A stretch of 64,000 nt of DNA from the NCBI GenBank assembly GCA_016169945.1, contig JADLSH010000318.1, positions 1,336,501-1,400,500 on the forward strand. Direction: 5' to 3'. Of this stretch, positions 1 through 12,274 are shown one piece after another. Position 1 is the first letter of the stretch, and every line of letters begins with the position of its first letter. The translations under genes were made by a program, and so were the position numbers. This DNA comes from Trachythela sp. YZ-2020 (lineage: Eukaryota; Cnidaria; Anthozoa; Malacalcyonacea; Clavulariidae). The notes beneath the pieces are model-generated. The model did no database searches and was not told where the DNA came from. It saw only the letters and a list, made by a program, of their open reading frames with translations.

Positions 1-1198
1 CGCGTTGAATTTCTCGTTAAATCGTTCTCGGTTCATTTGAGAACGTATCGTATATTGACTCGAAATCGTTTTAGTGTTTCTAAAACACCTCGAATATGTT
101 AAAAAAACACTCGCCAAACGCCTCGTTTTCAACACACTTGTCGTGTGTATTTCAACACAAATATAACCATCGAAAGTTTGCTTACCTTACAAAAAGATCA
201 ATTCAGTAAAATTAAACCACTTCCAGCTGTACTACAGGTAGTATTCAAACACTGCCACTGGTGACTGGTCAACTACAAAATATGCAATTTAATTTCGCGG
301 CCCGGCTCCAACAGCTAATTGACACTGCAGCTCTGAAAACATCAAAAGAGACAAAGGATAAGACAATTACTTGATGAATAGAAAGTTACGAAACATTAAT
401 TCGCATGGTTAAGTTTCCTGATTAAAGCCGTCGGATTACACGACAGCACACAGAAGGGTCTCAAAGAGTGTAACTCTGTTACAGAATCACACAGCTTATA
501 TGTAATTAGTCATTCCGCGTTAGCACAGAGACACTTTTCAAAAGCACAACAGGCGAAACTGACGTCCAACCTCGATACGTGCTATGCAAATTTTAAGTTA
601 AAAAGCACCCTCAGTGGTAGCGCTGTATGCAATTCACTCTTAAGACAAACAAAAAAGAGTAATTAACGAAAATATCTCTGTTACTCACAGTTACTTTTGT
701 GAGGGCTCCAGAGTTTAATATATAGAGATTATTCGTCCGTTCTAGCCTGCAATATTAGGGCGGGTATAACGAAAATTGGAAGTCACAAGAATTACCATAA
801 TACCATTACTCATTAGTGCAATCACAAGGTCTTGGAACTTGATGGAATCACATCGAGATATCTTTTTCAGGTAGCTCATACACAAATCACGGTAGCTTAT
901 TGTAGAATACTACCTACACTGAACCCCCACGTTTGAGATATATATTTTCAGGTTGTTCAGAAACAAACCAGAATAATACAAACTAGAATACTACCTACAC
1001 TGGAACCCCACTTAAGATCTATTGTATTTTTTCTGTCTAAGTTTATGCAAAAATGTGCTCTTTAATCGTAACGTGCGTGTTAAACTGAGGAGTTTCGTCA
1101 AAAAAACAATTTCAATGTTTTGGCTTAATTATCCCAGCCCGTGACTTGAACAATAGTTGATTCATATAGGGTGGTTTAGGTCCACGAAGGTAACGTTT

Positions 1199-1396
1199 AC
1201 TACGCATTATCATGCACCAGATGGTAATCACCAGGCGGTTATCAGAGTGAGAAAATAATGTTAATTCTTTTCATTATATGTAGTAGTCTTGCATTTGGTG
1301 GTAAACAATTAGAATTGAGAGATGTAGTTTAATTTTTTATTGTAGTTTTAAACCACCATCTGCCTGCCCTGTAACGCTTATTGAAACCCACCAATG
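1199..1396. mobile_element. MITE-like element, family A (GGTGGGTTTCA ends)
   Basis: The right end reads as the reverse complement of CATTGGTGGGTTTCA. The interior carries the family hallmarks: CAGATGGT near the left end, TTATCAGAGTGAGAAAAT, a TAGTAGTCTTG segment, AATTGAGAGAT and ACCACCATCTG near the right end. The same order of motifs recurs at 26975-27134, 31606-31870, 41226-41551, 46520-46685 with 47405-47480, 51313-51535, 53158-53295 and 53641-53785. It has no coding capacity, so it is probably a non-autonomous DNA transposon. The superfamily is not determined. Confidence 0.6.
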
Positions 1397-4150
1397 TGCC
1401 TGCAGAATGCGCAGAAGAATTACTCATTTCTTGTACAAAAGATTTAAAACAAACAAACAAGTCAATCAGGGCGTATTATCGGTATTAATAACAAACACAT
1501 CTGGAAGGTAACACTGGATAACAATTCAGATAAACAAGAAATCTCCATTGACAATTTTGTCTAGTTCTCACTCTCCATTCATCTCATTAGTACAACACAT
1601 CATAAAGCATTGATAAAAATATACCATGGATAGATCTAGGGTCTTACGTTTCTCACAAATATTTTAGATATCAGAATCTGTGTCTGTGATCTCTGATGGT
1701 GGAATATCCTAGCTTATGCCAGGGAACCCTCAAGACTTGTTACAAGTCAAAAGGGTGTGGGGGGGGGGGAGGGGACAGTATGTAGACCACAAACAATCAA
1801 GGAAATCAGAGGCCATTATTTGTCAGGTGGAGTGCAAATATATTTCAGGGGGTGTGCCATACCTGATACATTGACATCTTTTGATTATTAACTGGACTAG
1901 AAAATTAATGTCTTGTTGTTCTATCAATGTACTTGAACCTTTGCTGAGCTAATTAATTGTGCTGAAAGACTGGCAAGACCTTAAATAAGCTTATTAACTA
2001 TTGATTGGAATATACAAACTGAACCCTAGCTTTGGCTTCCTGTCCCACACTACTAACTAACTTCCTGCCTTCCCTCAAAACATCAGAGTGCTTTAATCTT
2101 TTTCCAGGTAGTTCAGACACAAACCATGGTAGCATATTGTAGAATACTACCTGTACACTAGACCACCACGTTTGAGAATCTCATACTAAACTCCAGCTAC
2201 AACAAGAATTTTTTAGCAGCAAATGAATGATACTGTTATGCCACTATACCTTAATATTTTCCCAAGACAAAACACCCCACAAATCTAGCATTCACAGATT
2301 ATATTTCCCAAGCAAAATACCTTCTCCAGCAGTTTACAAAACAACTGGCAAATACCCGACACCATTTAACACTTTTCAAATCAAATGTCTGACATAATGA
2401 CATTAGACCCAACTGTCTTGCCAAGATAACCTGATGCTAGCTAATCAACCACTTAATATCTGTCATAAGTTCCCACAAACATATATGTTCCAGATGTGCT
2501 CATAATGTATACAAAGCTATCACATCAATTAAACTTGATACCCTAATGACCTGTAACTCACATTTTAGTATTACCAGTGTTTGACAGGCATATTTATAAC
2601 AATTGTCTACCAAACAACATGAAGTAAAAGGATTTCAAAACAACCTTTGGTATGTGAACATTTGTTAACAAAAAATCATAACCTACCATATTTAAACAAG
2701 GGGAACTTATGACCAACACATTACACTTAGTTTAACCATGTGATAGGTACAGTGTATTTACTATTATCTGAGCAAACAACAGCATCAAACAGCCTTGGAA
2801 AAACCATTGGTATGCTAACACTTGTTGAAAAAAACCCACAAACTACCATATTTAAATAAGTGGAACTTAAACCATTTAATTTACCCAGCCTATATAAGGC
2901 TTTTCTGGTATTCTCATGGCATATCATATGACTTATGTTTGGTTTACTAAGCATTTTTCTACATCCTGGGTAAGGCTAAATCTCATTAATGCAACTAAAT
3001 ATCTGTAGTGAAAACAAACAATTTCAAACCATCAAAACTGAGTCTAATTGAATACAAAGTACCAAAATTACCTAAGAAACAATTATGAGGATTCATAGTA
3101 TGTCTTAATCAAAGAAAAGCTCTTCAAAAATCAATCATCTATGCAACACAAGTAAAATAACCTTTGACATTTTGTGTTAAAAACATTTTTGAATGCATTA
3201 ATTAAACAAAATAAGGCAAATAACCTATACAGGGTTTTGTATACAGTACCATGGTACATTTTGGTACATTACACTTCAATAAGGAGAATTTTCACACATA
3301 CAATACCCTTAGGTAATTTATTGTTTGTTATCAAAACCATCAGAAATCTTCCCCCAAACCATCTAGCATCTGGCAGCATATTTATTTACCCAGACTTGTT
3401 ATTAAATTAGGAACATTTACCGCATATGTTTTTAATACGAAATCTGATTGAATATTTTAATGTTAATACATTAACATGAATAAGCATACACACTGGGTAC
3501 TAATAACATATATACCCTGTAAATAGCCTTGAATAGTTGGCGCTAAAATTCGTATAATCGTGTAATATTTTACAGAATATAATAACCATTAACCCTCGTG
3601 TAATATATAAACATGTAATAATTATACATAGAATAAAAGGAACAACGATTTAGCATTACAAACATATGGGGTAATGCCGATCATGTCGTATAATACCTTT
3701 CAAATAATTTCTAATTGTGCTTTTTTAAGTTCGCGTTTTAGTACAGTAATATTAAACTTGGTTAAAAAATGCTTTATGTGCAACCCCAAAAGGTTTACTC
3801 TACCATATCCGGAGTGGAAATCTAAATGGCGGTTAATTCATGCAAAGTAGAGGAGATAGAATGAGCGAAATACATATAGAGGCAGGATCCTCGATTACCC
3901 CTATTAATTAAAGCGCGAATTTAAAACACGATTAAATAATATCAATGTGTATAATAAAAACCGATAAATTGTATTAAATATAAGATTAAATAACAGACTT
4001 ACCTATAGTATCGTTTGGAGCAAACAGAATTCCGCCTTGCTCGAACAATCAGAGTTTTTGAATGAAACAAAATGCAAAATATATTTTTGTAAAGGAAATG
4101 AATAGTCTTGTGTCATGTTGTCCATATTGTTTCATATATGGTCATACGCT

Positions 4151-4160
4151 CCTTATATGG
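4151..4160. promoter_or_regulatory. CArG-box-like site upstream of STX6
   Basis: CCTTATATGG matches the SRF consensus CC(A/T)6GG exactly. It lies about 150 bases before the STX6 start codon, next to a near-match (CATATATGG) at about 4133-4141. The match is seen in the sequence; function is inferred only from position. Confidence 0.3.
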
Positions 4161-4309
4161 TGTCCCTCCGGCTAGAACTTTAAACCGATAGCACTTCCTT
4201 CCTTTACGATTAAATTTCAAAAATGTCTGGCCTGAGTTGAATGAAACAATATCATTTTATAAGAATTTAATGTATTTGTAGAGCTCAGATTTACACTAAA
4301 AGGAAAACC

Positions 4310-7300
4310 ATGTCTCTTGAGGATCCGTTCTTTGTTGTAAAGGGGTAAGTTATGCGATTCGAGCTTTAAAAGCGGCCGATTTTTGCAATTGTTTTTGGCA
4401 TTTAACAATGTGTGCGTTTGTTGTTTTCGTGTCATAGGCACAAAAGTGTCATTTTAGGCAGTTTCATTGCGTGATCGCCAATATTTTTATAGTGTTGTAG
4501 TATTACTGTATAACATATGTGCCAACACGAAAATTTATCGTTCAAATCTAGTTTTAAAACACTTGTTTTCTAGATATAAAACGATGTCAATCATTCGTCT
4601 CAACAATTAGTATACACTCGCAATATTCCCAATATTGCAATTTTAGCACCTTGTAAAGTTATGCGAAAATCTATACGGTAAAATAAACCCAAGAACATTG
4701 GGAAGGGGCCAAAACGGTTTATGATAAGTTATAAAACTATTGGAATATGATATACATTTGTTTTCATTAATTGGGGATAGCTTTTTACAGGCAAAAATAT
4801 TTTGTGTTCAAATATTTGTGTGTCAATACACAATTTGAATTTGTGAAGTGTTATAAATTTTCTGAGGGGAGTAGGGGACAAAGGGCAAAGCCTTTGCTTA
4901 TCAGTATTAATCTGAGTTTTCAATGTAAAAAAAATAAAAAGAACTACAAAAATATTACTTTTAGGTAAATGTAGATATTATGTAGATGTTATGTAGATAT
5001 TATCTATTATTTTTTACTGTAAACCAATAGTAGTTACTGTATGATATTGCCAAATAATAAACAAAATAGCAAAAACCAAACTTACCACATGCTTTATACA
5101 GTAATAGCCTTAATTATGACATTTAATAATATTTGTAATATTTTCCTTAATTAGAGCTAATTACAAATAAATAACATTGTTGCTCCCAGTAACAAACTGA
5201 CATCAGGGTATATAACGCAAAACCACTATTTCAAGACAACTACCTACATTGAGAATCATCAATATCAGTTAAAATCCAAACGTTTTTTTTTGAGAATCAA
5301 ATAGATGAATTATACTGATACAATTTGCCAAAACATGCTTCTTTTTAAGCTGGCTAGGTCTAAAAAATGTATATAAATTTTCGTTCGAGTATTCCATCTA
5401 CAAACATCTTCTATTATAGTAATGACTTGAAAGTCCTTGAAAAGTCTTTAAGTATTTAAATTTTTTTATCATCCATCAATTGCAAATACTTGGACAAGTT
5501 AAGTGTCTTGTTGGGTGGCCACTTAAAGTCTCCAGTTTTTTCCCTGAAGTGAATGATGACCCCCTAGATGGGGACAATAGCTATTATGAGGCCCTGTTAG
5601 AGTAAATTCCAACAGGCAACATTGCATTGAAATGGCAACCTATAGAAAATAGAATAGTGACATGACCTCTGCCTAAATTGTGATAGCGGCATGAAGAAAA
5701 AACAATAACAAAATTCCAAAAGTGACACAGTAACGTTTTCAAGCTGCAATGTTACTTGTTTTGAAAATCAGAGAAGCAACATGCATACCCACCCTAACAG
5801 CGGATGGAGTATTTTGCGGAATGGAGGAATGGGTGTTCTAATGTATTATAATGAAAGAAAACATTTGAGGCATTAAACAACATGTCTGAATTTCCCTCGT
5901 TCACTTGCCCTTTTGCTACATCATTACGACCTTAAAAACATACGTCTTTCTGCTATTCCGTCATTCCGCGAAATACACCACCACCACCCGCCCTAACAGG
6001 GCCCGTATTTCATGTTAGCCCAGACCACACTGAGTAGTGTCAATAACTTCCTGATGAAGGGCCTTCGGTCACCAGCTTACAGCCCAGCACAGGTTAAATT
6101 AGTATTAGTTAGTCCCTGTGTAGAATTGAATACTCATATATTTGCTCAGTAAACTGGGAGAAAGCACACAAGAGACTCTATTCACACAAGTTCTATACCA
6201 CATATTACTTTAGGGTAGCCCACATTCAAGAACATGTATCACCTCTACATTATCTAACCATGCTTAAACTGGCAGCCAGTTCTGTGCACCAACATCAACT
6301 GGTCACTTAATGGTAGCCCACATTCAAGAACATACATTCATGACCTGACATTTTTTATTATTTTCTCTTTCAAATTAACATGAAATATGTAAAATGAATA
6401 GTCATGGATACTGTCTCCATGTTAACTGTTTAACATACAGTCATGGTAATTAACCACCATTTTGTTTTAAAATCTAGCTTAAATCACTCTTAGATAAACA
6501 CCAGATATCATTGCAAACATATCTATAACATGGTGGCAATGGGCCACAAGTATTTCATACAAGAATGTTTGGATTAAAGTCTAAAATTATATGAACAGCT
6601 GGTTTCTGTCTTTGTTTCCTATTAGTTAGGAAGAAACAATTATATTGTGTGTGTAATCATATTGCATAACAATGACTAAAGCACTTGTAAAACAATGATT
6701 TTATACCCCATAAATTCATAACATTTAATTCTCAACATTTCTACTATGTTTTAACAGTCATCTTTTGGGAGGACTGGATTTTAACAGTGTTTTCATATGT
6801 TTTATCAAAACTCTTTATGGCAGCCATGGTTTTTGGCATAAAAATGGTTGTGTTTATAATTCTAATTGCTTGGGGCTGTTGCAAAACAATTTAATTTAAC
6901 AAAGAGAAAAGAACAAACATATTGTAAGATCTGTGGTAGATAGCTAAGAGATGATACTAATTAAAAACCACTATGTTTTGGCCTTGAAATTGGTGGGGCC
7001 ACAGGGGGGACAAAGGAATAGACTCTCAAGCCCCTGGGCCCGAAGATACGGTTAATCCATTAAGTTGCATGAATATATAAGGGGTTATCACATGGTCAGA
7101 AGTCCAGCAAGGATCAACTCTTTATTAGTCCAGTGTTACCATAGAAGGAAACCTAAACTTTGTAGTGGTTAGTTCTATCAGTTCTAAAAAGTTCTCTCTA
7201 GAGGTCCAGTAAGGGTCATCCCCCATTGATACTACAGGAGGAAAGCACAGTACCAGGAGAAAGCCTGCAGCATTTGGTAGAGTCAAACTGGAAGCACTCT

Positions 7301-9683
7301 TCTCACTTCAGTCACTGACTGAGGTGAAATTATAATCAAACAACTGTAATCTGTATATTACAGGAATTGAACCCCGGTGAGGTGAAAGGTATATGCATTA
7401 ATCACTGTGCCACCTCTACATATTAAAATGTCCTGCCTACATTCCATTATGTGTTTATTTTAATAAAACAGAGAGGTCCAGAAATCTATGAACAACTTGA
7501 GTGAGCTCCATGATAAATGGAAGTCTCTACTAAACAACCCTGCCATGGTCGGCCGAGAAGAATACAACTTGACAACCAGCGAGTTACGGAACAGCATCCG
7601 CAGTATCGAGTGGGACTTGGAAGACCTGGAAGAGACAATACAAATTGTCGAAGGAAACCAGAGGAAGTTTAATCTCAGCTCAGAAGAAATTGAAAATAGA
7701 AAGACCTTTGTAAAACATACAAAACAAAATTTAAGTGAAATTAAAGCGTCAGTAAATAGTCCCGTTGCCCAAGCCAAAGTGCAATCATCCAATAGACAGG
7801 TGAGGATTTTGTGAATAATTTAAAAATAGCAAATATATTATGGGTCTTTTGTCAATCCTGTATAATATTTTCTAGGCGTTGGTTGGTTCAAGCAGTAGAT
7901 CTACCTCTAACAAATATTCCCGTCTTGATCAAGACATCGAAAGATCAAACCAAGATTATATTGAAGATCAAGATCAACAACAACAGGTACCATTGCAATG
8001 TACATTATTTTTCTTTATACTGGAAAGCTCTTAATTAGAGCCAAACTGTTCTCCCTAGAGGTCCAGTAAGGGACATCCCCGATTGATTTAGTGTTATAAC
8101 TGTTTGTGGACATTTTGTGTTACATTCTTTTGCAAGAACCAAGTCAGCATCATCTGAGCCTTTCCATTTGACAAGAAAATGAATTTCATTATCAACTTCA
8201 GTAGCGCCAAGTATTTTTTCAGCTTCAAGGTCTCGTTCAAATCCATGTAGTAGTCCAGTATAGATTGCGCAGATATCTGTTAGTGTATCAAACCATACGG
8301 AGGAAACCGCAGTACTTGGAGAAAACCGCAGTACTTGGAGAAAACTTGCGATGTCAGATGGTACTCATTTATCTGCTAACTGGACTGAGAGAGCACATGA
8401 GATGAAAATGAGAGAAACTACAATATTTTGCTTGCATTGCACTTATAAATTCCGTCTCAGTTTGCGCGAATGATTCATGCGCTGTAGAAGCTCTGACAAT
8501 TCCTTGAATTACTTAATATTTATTTTCGCAGTTAATAATGGATTCGCAAGATGATCAGATCCAGTTGGTTGGTCACAGTGTTGGTGTTTTAAAGAACATG
8601 AGTCGGAGAATTGGAGATGAACTTGACGAACAGAATGTGTAAGATATCAGATTTTGTTTGTGATCAGGCTTGGCTTTTCTATTTCATTCACCCATTAACG
8701 CCTAACTATTTCCTCTCCGCGAGTAAAATCGTCTGGCATGCATAGGGCGCATTGTAGGACTGTCCACAGCCCCACAGGCAGGGTGCATTGCAGATTAATG
8801 GGTTAATTTCTCGACAACGACTCGTCGTTTGCGATCGCGTTCCGTCGCCAAGTATTCGTATACTGTTAGGCGTACGCCTCATGCCTTTCACCTCTGCAAC
8901 CGAGGTTCCTGCAATATGCCATTGTCTCATTCAAATCATGCCTTAGTCGCATGTGAGAAGGGTGCTTTCCTTTCAGATTGACTCCAGCAAACACCGCAGA
9001 TTTTATCTGAATGTACCTCTAGCCTAGAGAGAACAGTTTAGAACCGATAGAGCTATCCAGTATAGATTGCGTAGATATCTGTTAAGTGTATCAAACCATA
9101 CGCACTAACCAGACACTAACCTATTTGTTTGTCTCTAAATTTTCCAGCTTACTTGACGACCTAGGGCACGAGGTCGATATGACGGACTCACGTCTACAAC
9201 AAACTTTACAAAAAATAGAGAAAGTTTTGAGACTTTCCGATGGTAAGTCAGATGTCCATTTTGACAACAAGCTGCCTTGGTTTGTGCCTGAACTACCTCA
9301 TGAAAAGATTATAAACTCTACAAAGTTTTGAGCGTAGTCCCTTGCCTCCCTTCATCAGGAGGTTATAGTAGCCATGGTGAAAGGCTTTTACTCGTTTAAA
9401 TCTTTTTCAGGTTGTTCAGAACTTCAGAAACAAACCACGACAGCTTATTGTAGAATACTACCTACACTGACCCCCCACGTTTGAGTTATGTTTTTCAGGT
9501 TGTTCAGAAACAAACCACGGCGGCTTATTGTAGAATACTACCTACACTGAACCCCACTGAACCCCACTGAACAAGCTAACCGTTTTCTGTTTAATTCGTT
9601 TTCTAGACAAGAAACAGACATATGTTCTCATTGGTCTTATCGTTATCCTCGTTGTCATTGTCGTGTTATTTATTGCTTTATAA
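4310..9683 (+). CDS. STX6: Syntaxin-6 (STX6/STX10 family t-SNARE), six exons
   Basis: A Qc-type SNARE of the trans-Golgi/endosome system. The coding exons are 4310-4344, 7472-7799, 7876-7986, 8532-8638, 9148-9242 and 9607-9683. They give 753 nt, or 250 residues, against about 255 in vertebrates. The 11-codon first exon encodes [12 protein letters not shown], the family's characteristic start, and the next exon resumes with EVQKSMNN in phase. An N-terminal helical domain (about 5-110) contains the conserved [13 protein letters not shown] stretch. The SNARE helix runs from about 160 to 220 ([18 protein letters not shown], then [10 protein letters not shown]). The last exon encodes KKQTY followed by a hydrophobic tail anchor ([19 protein letters not shown]). 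All introns are GT-AG. Intron 1 (3.1 kb) carries SINE and other repeats. STX6 rather than STX10 is chosen because the duplication giving STX10 is vertebrate; that is established knowledge, not seen here. Confidence 0.94.
5780..6000. mobile_element. Palindromic MITE-like element in STX6 intron 1
   Basis: The left part (CACCCTAACAGCGGATGGAGTATTTTGCGGAATGG) is mirrored at the right by CATTCCGCGAAATACACCACC and CCGCCCTAACAG, giving imperfect inverted ends of about 35 bases around an AT-rich centre. No open frame is present. Confidence 0.45.
7170..7421 (-). repeat. tRNA-derived SINE, family B, near full length
   Basis: Read on the minus strand, this begins with GTGGCACAGTGATTAATGCA (box-A-like). 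It continues with a GGGTTCAATTCCTG box-B-like motif, the ACATGTGAGAAGAGTGCTTCCAG-type body and a GGTTTCCTCC-type core. The tail is the ACTGGACCTCTAGGGAGAACAG motif. Many copies of this family are in the window (for example 8878-9072, 12805-12970, 47944-48186, 61872-62122, 62865-63030). It ends a few bases upstream of STX6 exon 2. Confidence 0.7.
8878..9072 (+). repeat. SINE family B copy in STX6 intron 4
   Basis: This is a diverged sense copy running from a CCTTTCACCTCTGCAACCG head segment to AGAACAGTTTAGAACCGATAG and the tail. It lacks the first part of the tRNA-like head. It lies just before STX6 exon 5. Confidence 0.55.
9405..9565. repeat. 80-bp dispersed tandem repeat, two units
   Basis: Two adjacent units contain TTTTTCAGGTTGTTCAGAAACA, then ACCACG, GCTTATTGTAGAATACTACC and TACACTGA. 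The same unit occurs at 864-1010 and 2099-2190, as three units at 18845-19078, and as single or inverted fragments near 40655-40730, 45545-45690 and 61060. It has the look of the internal minisatellite of a mobile element. Confidence 0.6.
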
Positions 9684-10224
9684 CATTAGTTGTTGCTCAA
9701 TAACATCGGGCCTGGACTGGTATTGTTAAAGTCATATTTATTAAAGAGTATTGGGAATGACAGTCTTTCTGCTCTATAACATTGAGCTGGGACTGCAATT
9801 GTATATGAGCATGGTATGAGAAACTTTGTTTTCTACAACATTGAGAAAGAACGACACGAAGACAAAATTAAATCTCCAGATGAAAAAACCCCCATTATTT
9901 GCGGAGAATATTACAATTGATGCAAGCAGGGAGAAGTTACAGCATGTGACTATATTTCACTGGTCGTTGGTTCGTAGGACATAATAGGTCTTACATTCGA
10001 ACTCGTACGTTCAGGCAATTGTTGCGTAAGATGAAACGCAACGAGCGCCTGCATGGTTTAAAATACATTTATATATACTTATACGATGCAGATATATAAA
10101 GAATACATGAATTTGACTATGAAAGTTATTTTATTATCGAAAGATACGGAAATATATCTACAGTACGTATATAAGAATAAATTAATACAAGTGTAAAAAT
10201 AGCTTAGTGTTTTGTAATGGAATA

Positions 10225-10455
10225 ATAGGGCCATTTATACGGGAGAAAATAAGTCGCGACTTGCATAAGACGCGTCTTATATAAGACGCGAACACACTCG
10301 TATAAATGGTCAAATTCTAGTAAGTTGCGACTTAAACAAGAACAGGGGTGCAGGCTGTTCCAAAATAAGTCGCGACTTATTAGAATTTGACCATTTATAC
10401 GAGTGTGTTCGCGTCTTATGTAAGTCGCGACTTATTTTCTCCCGTATAAATGGCC
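10225..10455. mobile_element. Foldback MITE with TCGCGACTTA motifs
   Basis: The left end AGGGCCATTTATACGGGAG and the right end CTCCCGTATAAATGGCCCT are exact reverse complements. The arms continue through AAAATAAGTCGCGACTT and an internal GTATAAATGGTCAAATTCTA segment. The centre is short and non-coding. The flanks are AATA on the left and AATA on the right, compatible with a short AT-rich target duplication. Confidence 0.7.
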
Positions 10456-11119
10456 CTAATATGAACCTATCATGTCTTTTGTGTGCTGTATGCAAATCAG
10501 TCCTTACTGATTACAGAAGATATATCGACACTGTATACAGCTATTTCAATTAAGGTTGACACAAGCAATAGTCAAATGCACAATCCAAGCGCGAAGAGTA
10601 TAATGGGAATGAGATATTGTATTGGGTAAAATGTATTATAAATCGCCTCGCGGGATAAGGATGTGGCGAGCATTTATCATATTTGCATATATTTACAAGT
10701 GAGGCCTTGTTCAAACGTCGCGCTACTGCCGTGCCGAACGCATTACAAACAATAGATAATGAGTCATTTCAGCTGATTATGTATTGTTTTTAATGCGTTC
10801 GGCACATGAGAAACGCGACGTTTGGAACAGGCCTAATAACACAGCTCTTTAAACCAATCGCTTGATATAGCAAAGATTACCCTAGGCGTAGGCGTACAGA
10901 CAAGACTTGCGGTGGGAACTATTTTCTTGACAGAAATAATAGGGCTGGAAGTAAAAAAACACAATTTTTTACTCACAAACTTCAACCGTTTGTCGCTAAT
11001 TTGTAAATTTCTGTACGCGTTGTCACCGACAAACTAAACGCAACCATTAAAGGTATGCATGTATATCTCTGCGAATTGCCAAAACAAAAACGAACTATAG
11101 TCATAGGCTACTTCATAGG

Positions 11120-11335
11120 ATACCATTAAACAGAACTTGAACTGTGTGTTAAGAAAGGATTCAGAAGCTTTTTGTCTTCGTTTGAGGCCTGTTTTACATG
11201 TCGAATTACCGTTGAATTTAACTCGTCAAGTTTAATATGAAATATCTTTATGGACGGCAATTCGTCATCTAAAACAGGCCTCAAACTAAGACAAAAAGCT
11301 TCTGAATCCTTTCTTAACACACAGTTCAAGTTTTT
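11120..11335. repeat. Long near-perfect palindrome
   Basis: ACTTGAACTGTGTGTTAAGA at the left is matched by TCTTAACACACAGTTCAAGT at the right. The arms continue inward through GGATTCAGAAGCTTTTTGTC and TTTGAGGCCTGTTTTA, about 85 bases per arm with a loop of roughly 45. It would form a large hairpin. Confidence 0.75.
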
Positions 11336-11697
11336 CTTAATTTAATATACCCATGTGTGAATGGAATACAATAGGTTGTTTACTTGTTTGACAGCAATGC
11401 TAATTTCAATTTCAAAGAGTTTACTTTTTTTTGGGACACCATGTATTTATATAATATGTATATACCCATCTTGCTGTTCGCGCTTGGATTGCACATTAGA
11501 CTATTGACTGTGACAACTTTTCTTAATTATACCCATGTGTGAATTGAATACAATAGGTTGTTTGACAGCAATGCTAATTTCAATTTCAAAGGGTTTACTT
11601 TTTTTTGGGACACCATGTATTTATATAATATGTATATACCCATCTTGCTGTTCGCGCTTGGATTGCACATTAGACTATTGACTGTGACAACTTTAAT
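11331..11697. repeat. Direct tandem duplication, about 180 bp unit
   Basis: Two adjacent copies run from TTTTTCTTAATT, through TACCCATGTGTGAATGGAATACAATAGG and ACACCATGTATTTATATAAT, to CTATTGACTGTGACAACTTT. They differ by a few substitutions and a short deletion (TTACTTG) in the second copy. The unit includes the terminal arm of the surrounding inverted-repeat element. Confidence 0.8.
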
Positions 11698-11807
11698 TGA
11701 AATAGTAGCTGTATAACATCAGCCACCATGACATGTTCGAGACCAATGATCACGATCAAAGAGAAATCAGGCCTAAAACGTCAGTATGACTTGCATAGTC
11801 GAACAGA

Positions 11808-12023
11808 ATGAGTCGAAATCATAAGTCCTGTGCCTTAGTGCCTATAGCGCAAAAAAAAGTAGAATTGCCACATGACAAGCGCAACAATGAAGACAATGAA
11901 GAAACGCTTTTAGTTCCCACTTTTAATAGTTGTTTTCCTGAACAAATATTCCGAAACCGTGCGCCAAAAATAATAAGTTTTGCACAAAAACAAGAAATTA
12001 AGAGGAAGGAAAGTGCTGACTAG
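11808..12023 (+). other. Candidate 71-codon open frame, unassigned
   Basis: The frame starts with ATG and ends with TAG, and its composition is less AT-biased in translation than most random frames nearby (for example LVPIAQKKVELPHD, CFPEQIFRNRAPKIISFAQ). I do not recognise it. It lies 250 bases before the PDZ gene and ends in a stop rather than a splice donor, so it is not an upstream exon as read. It may be chance or a small separate gene. Confidence 0.2.
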
Positions 12024-12274
12024 ACGGAAGGGCGGTGAAGCGAAAAATTGGCTTAGTTGCGTGGGTGATGATAGCTTTAAACACCTCTGATGACCATCAG
12101 CTGTATTCTGATTGGTTAAAGGCTTAACAATGTCCAATTTGATTGGTCAAGGGGAGATTTAAGTCTTGTATAACCAAAACAAAATGTGTGCTAAAAAGAT
12201 TAGTCTTACATTTTTGTGTTGTGACATTATTTTACAGTAACAACGACTCACGATAAAATTTATATGAAGATTTC

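Larger units (their letters stand above)
1..4309. other. Intergenic DNA left of STX6, repeat-bearing, no gene seen
   Basis: I find no convincing exon here on either strand; the longest open frames are short, AT-rich and lack family similarity. The stretch holds an inverted-repeat element at about 1199-1396 and copies of an 80-bp dispersed repeat near 864-1010 and 2099-2190. A poly-G run lies near 1757. Two diverged copies of a roughly 70-bp segment lie at about 2640-2715 and 2806-2875. The last 200 bases are the presumed STX6 promoter. The left edge could contain untranslated or intronic DNA of a neighbour outside the window. Confidence 0.5.
10530..11715. mobile_element. Composite inverted-repeat element with inner palindrome
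   Basis: The left end (CAGCTATTTCAATTAAGGTTG through AATCCAAGCGCGAA) is the reverse complement, with small indels, of the right end (TTCGCGCTTGGATT through AATTGAAATAGTAGCTG). The arms are about 70 bases. Inside lie a smaller foldback at 10705-10835 (arms TTCAAACGTCGCG and CGCGACGTTTGGAAC), a long near-perfect palindrome at 11120-11335, and a right arm duplicated in tandem. No transposase frame is seen. Confidence 0.55.
9684..12274. other. STX6-PDZ intergenic region, dense in inverted repeats
   Basis: No supported gene lies here. The region holds four separate foldback structures (10225-10455, 10705-10835, 11120-11335 and an outer pair 10530-10590 with 11645-11715) and a direct duplication (11331-11515 and 11516-11697). 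A 71-codon open frame at 11808-12023 (+) is the only candidate coding stretch. Confidence 0.5.

Noticed and set aside
4729..4968. Overlapping open frames on both strands
   Set aside because: Strong AT bias, no similarity to any family I know, and position inside STX6 intron 1; treated as chance.
7811..8038. 75-codon plus-strand frame after STX6 exon 2
   Set aside because: It crosses the real exon 3 (7876-7986) in the wrong frame; the syntaxin frame with flanking AG and GT is clearly correct.
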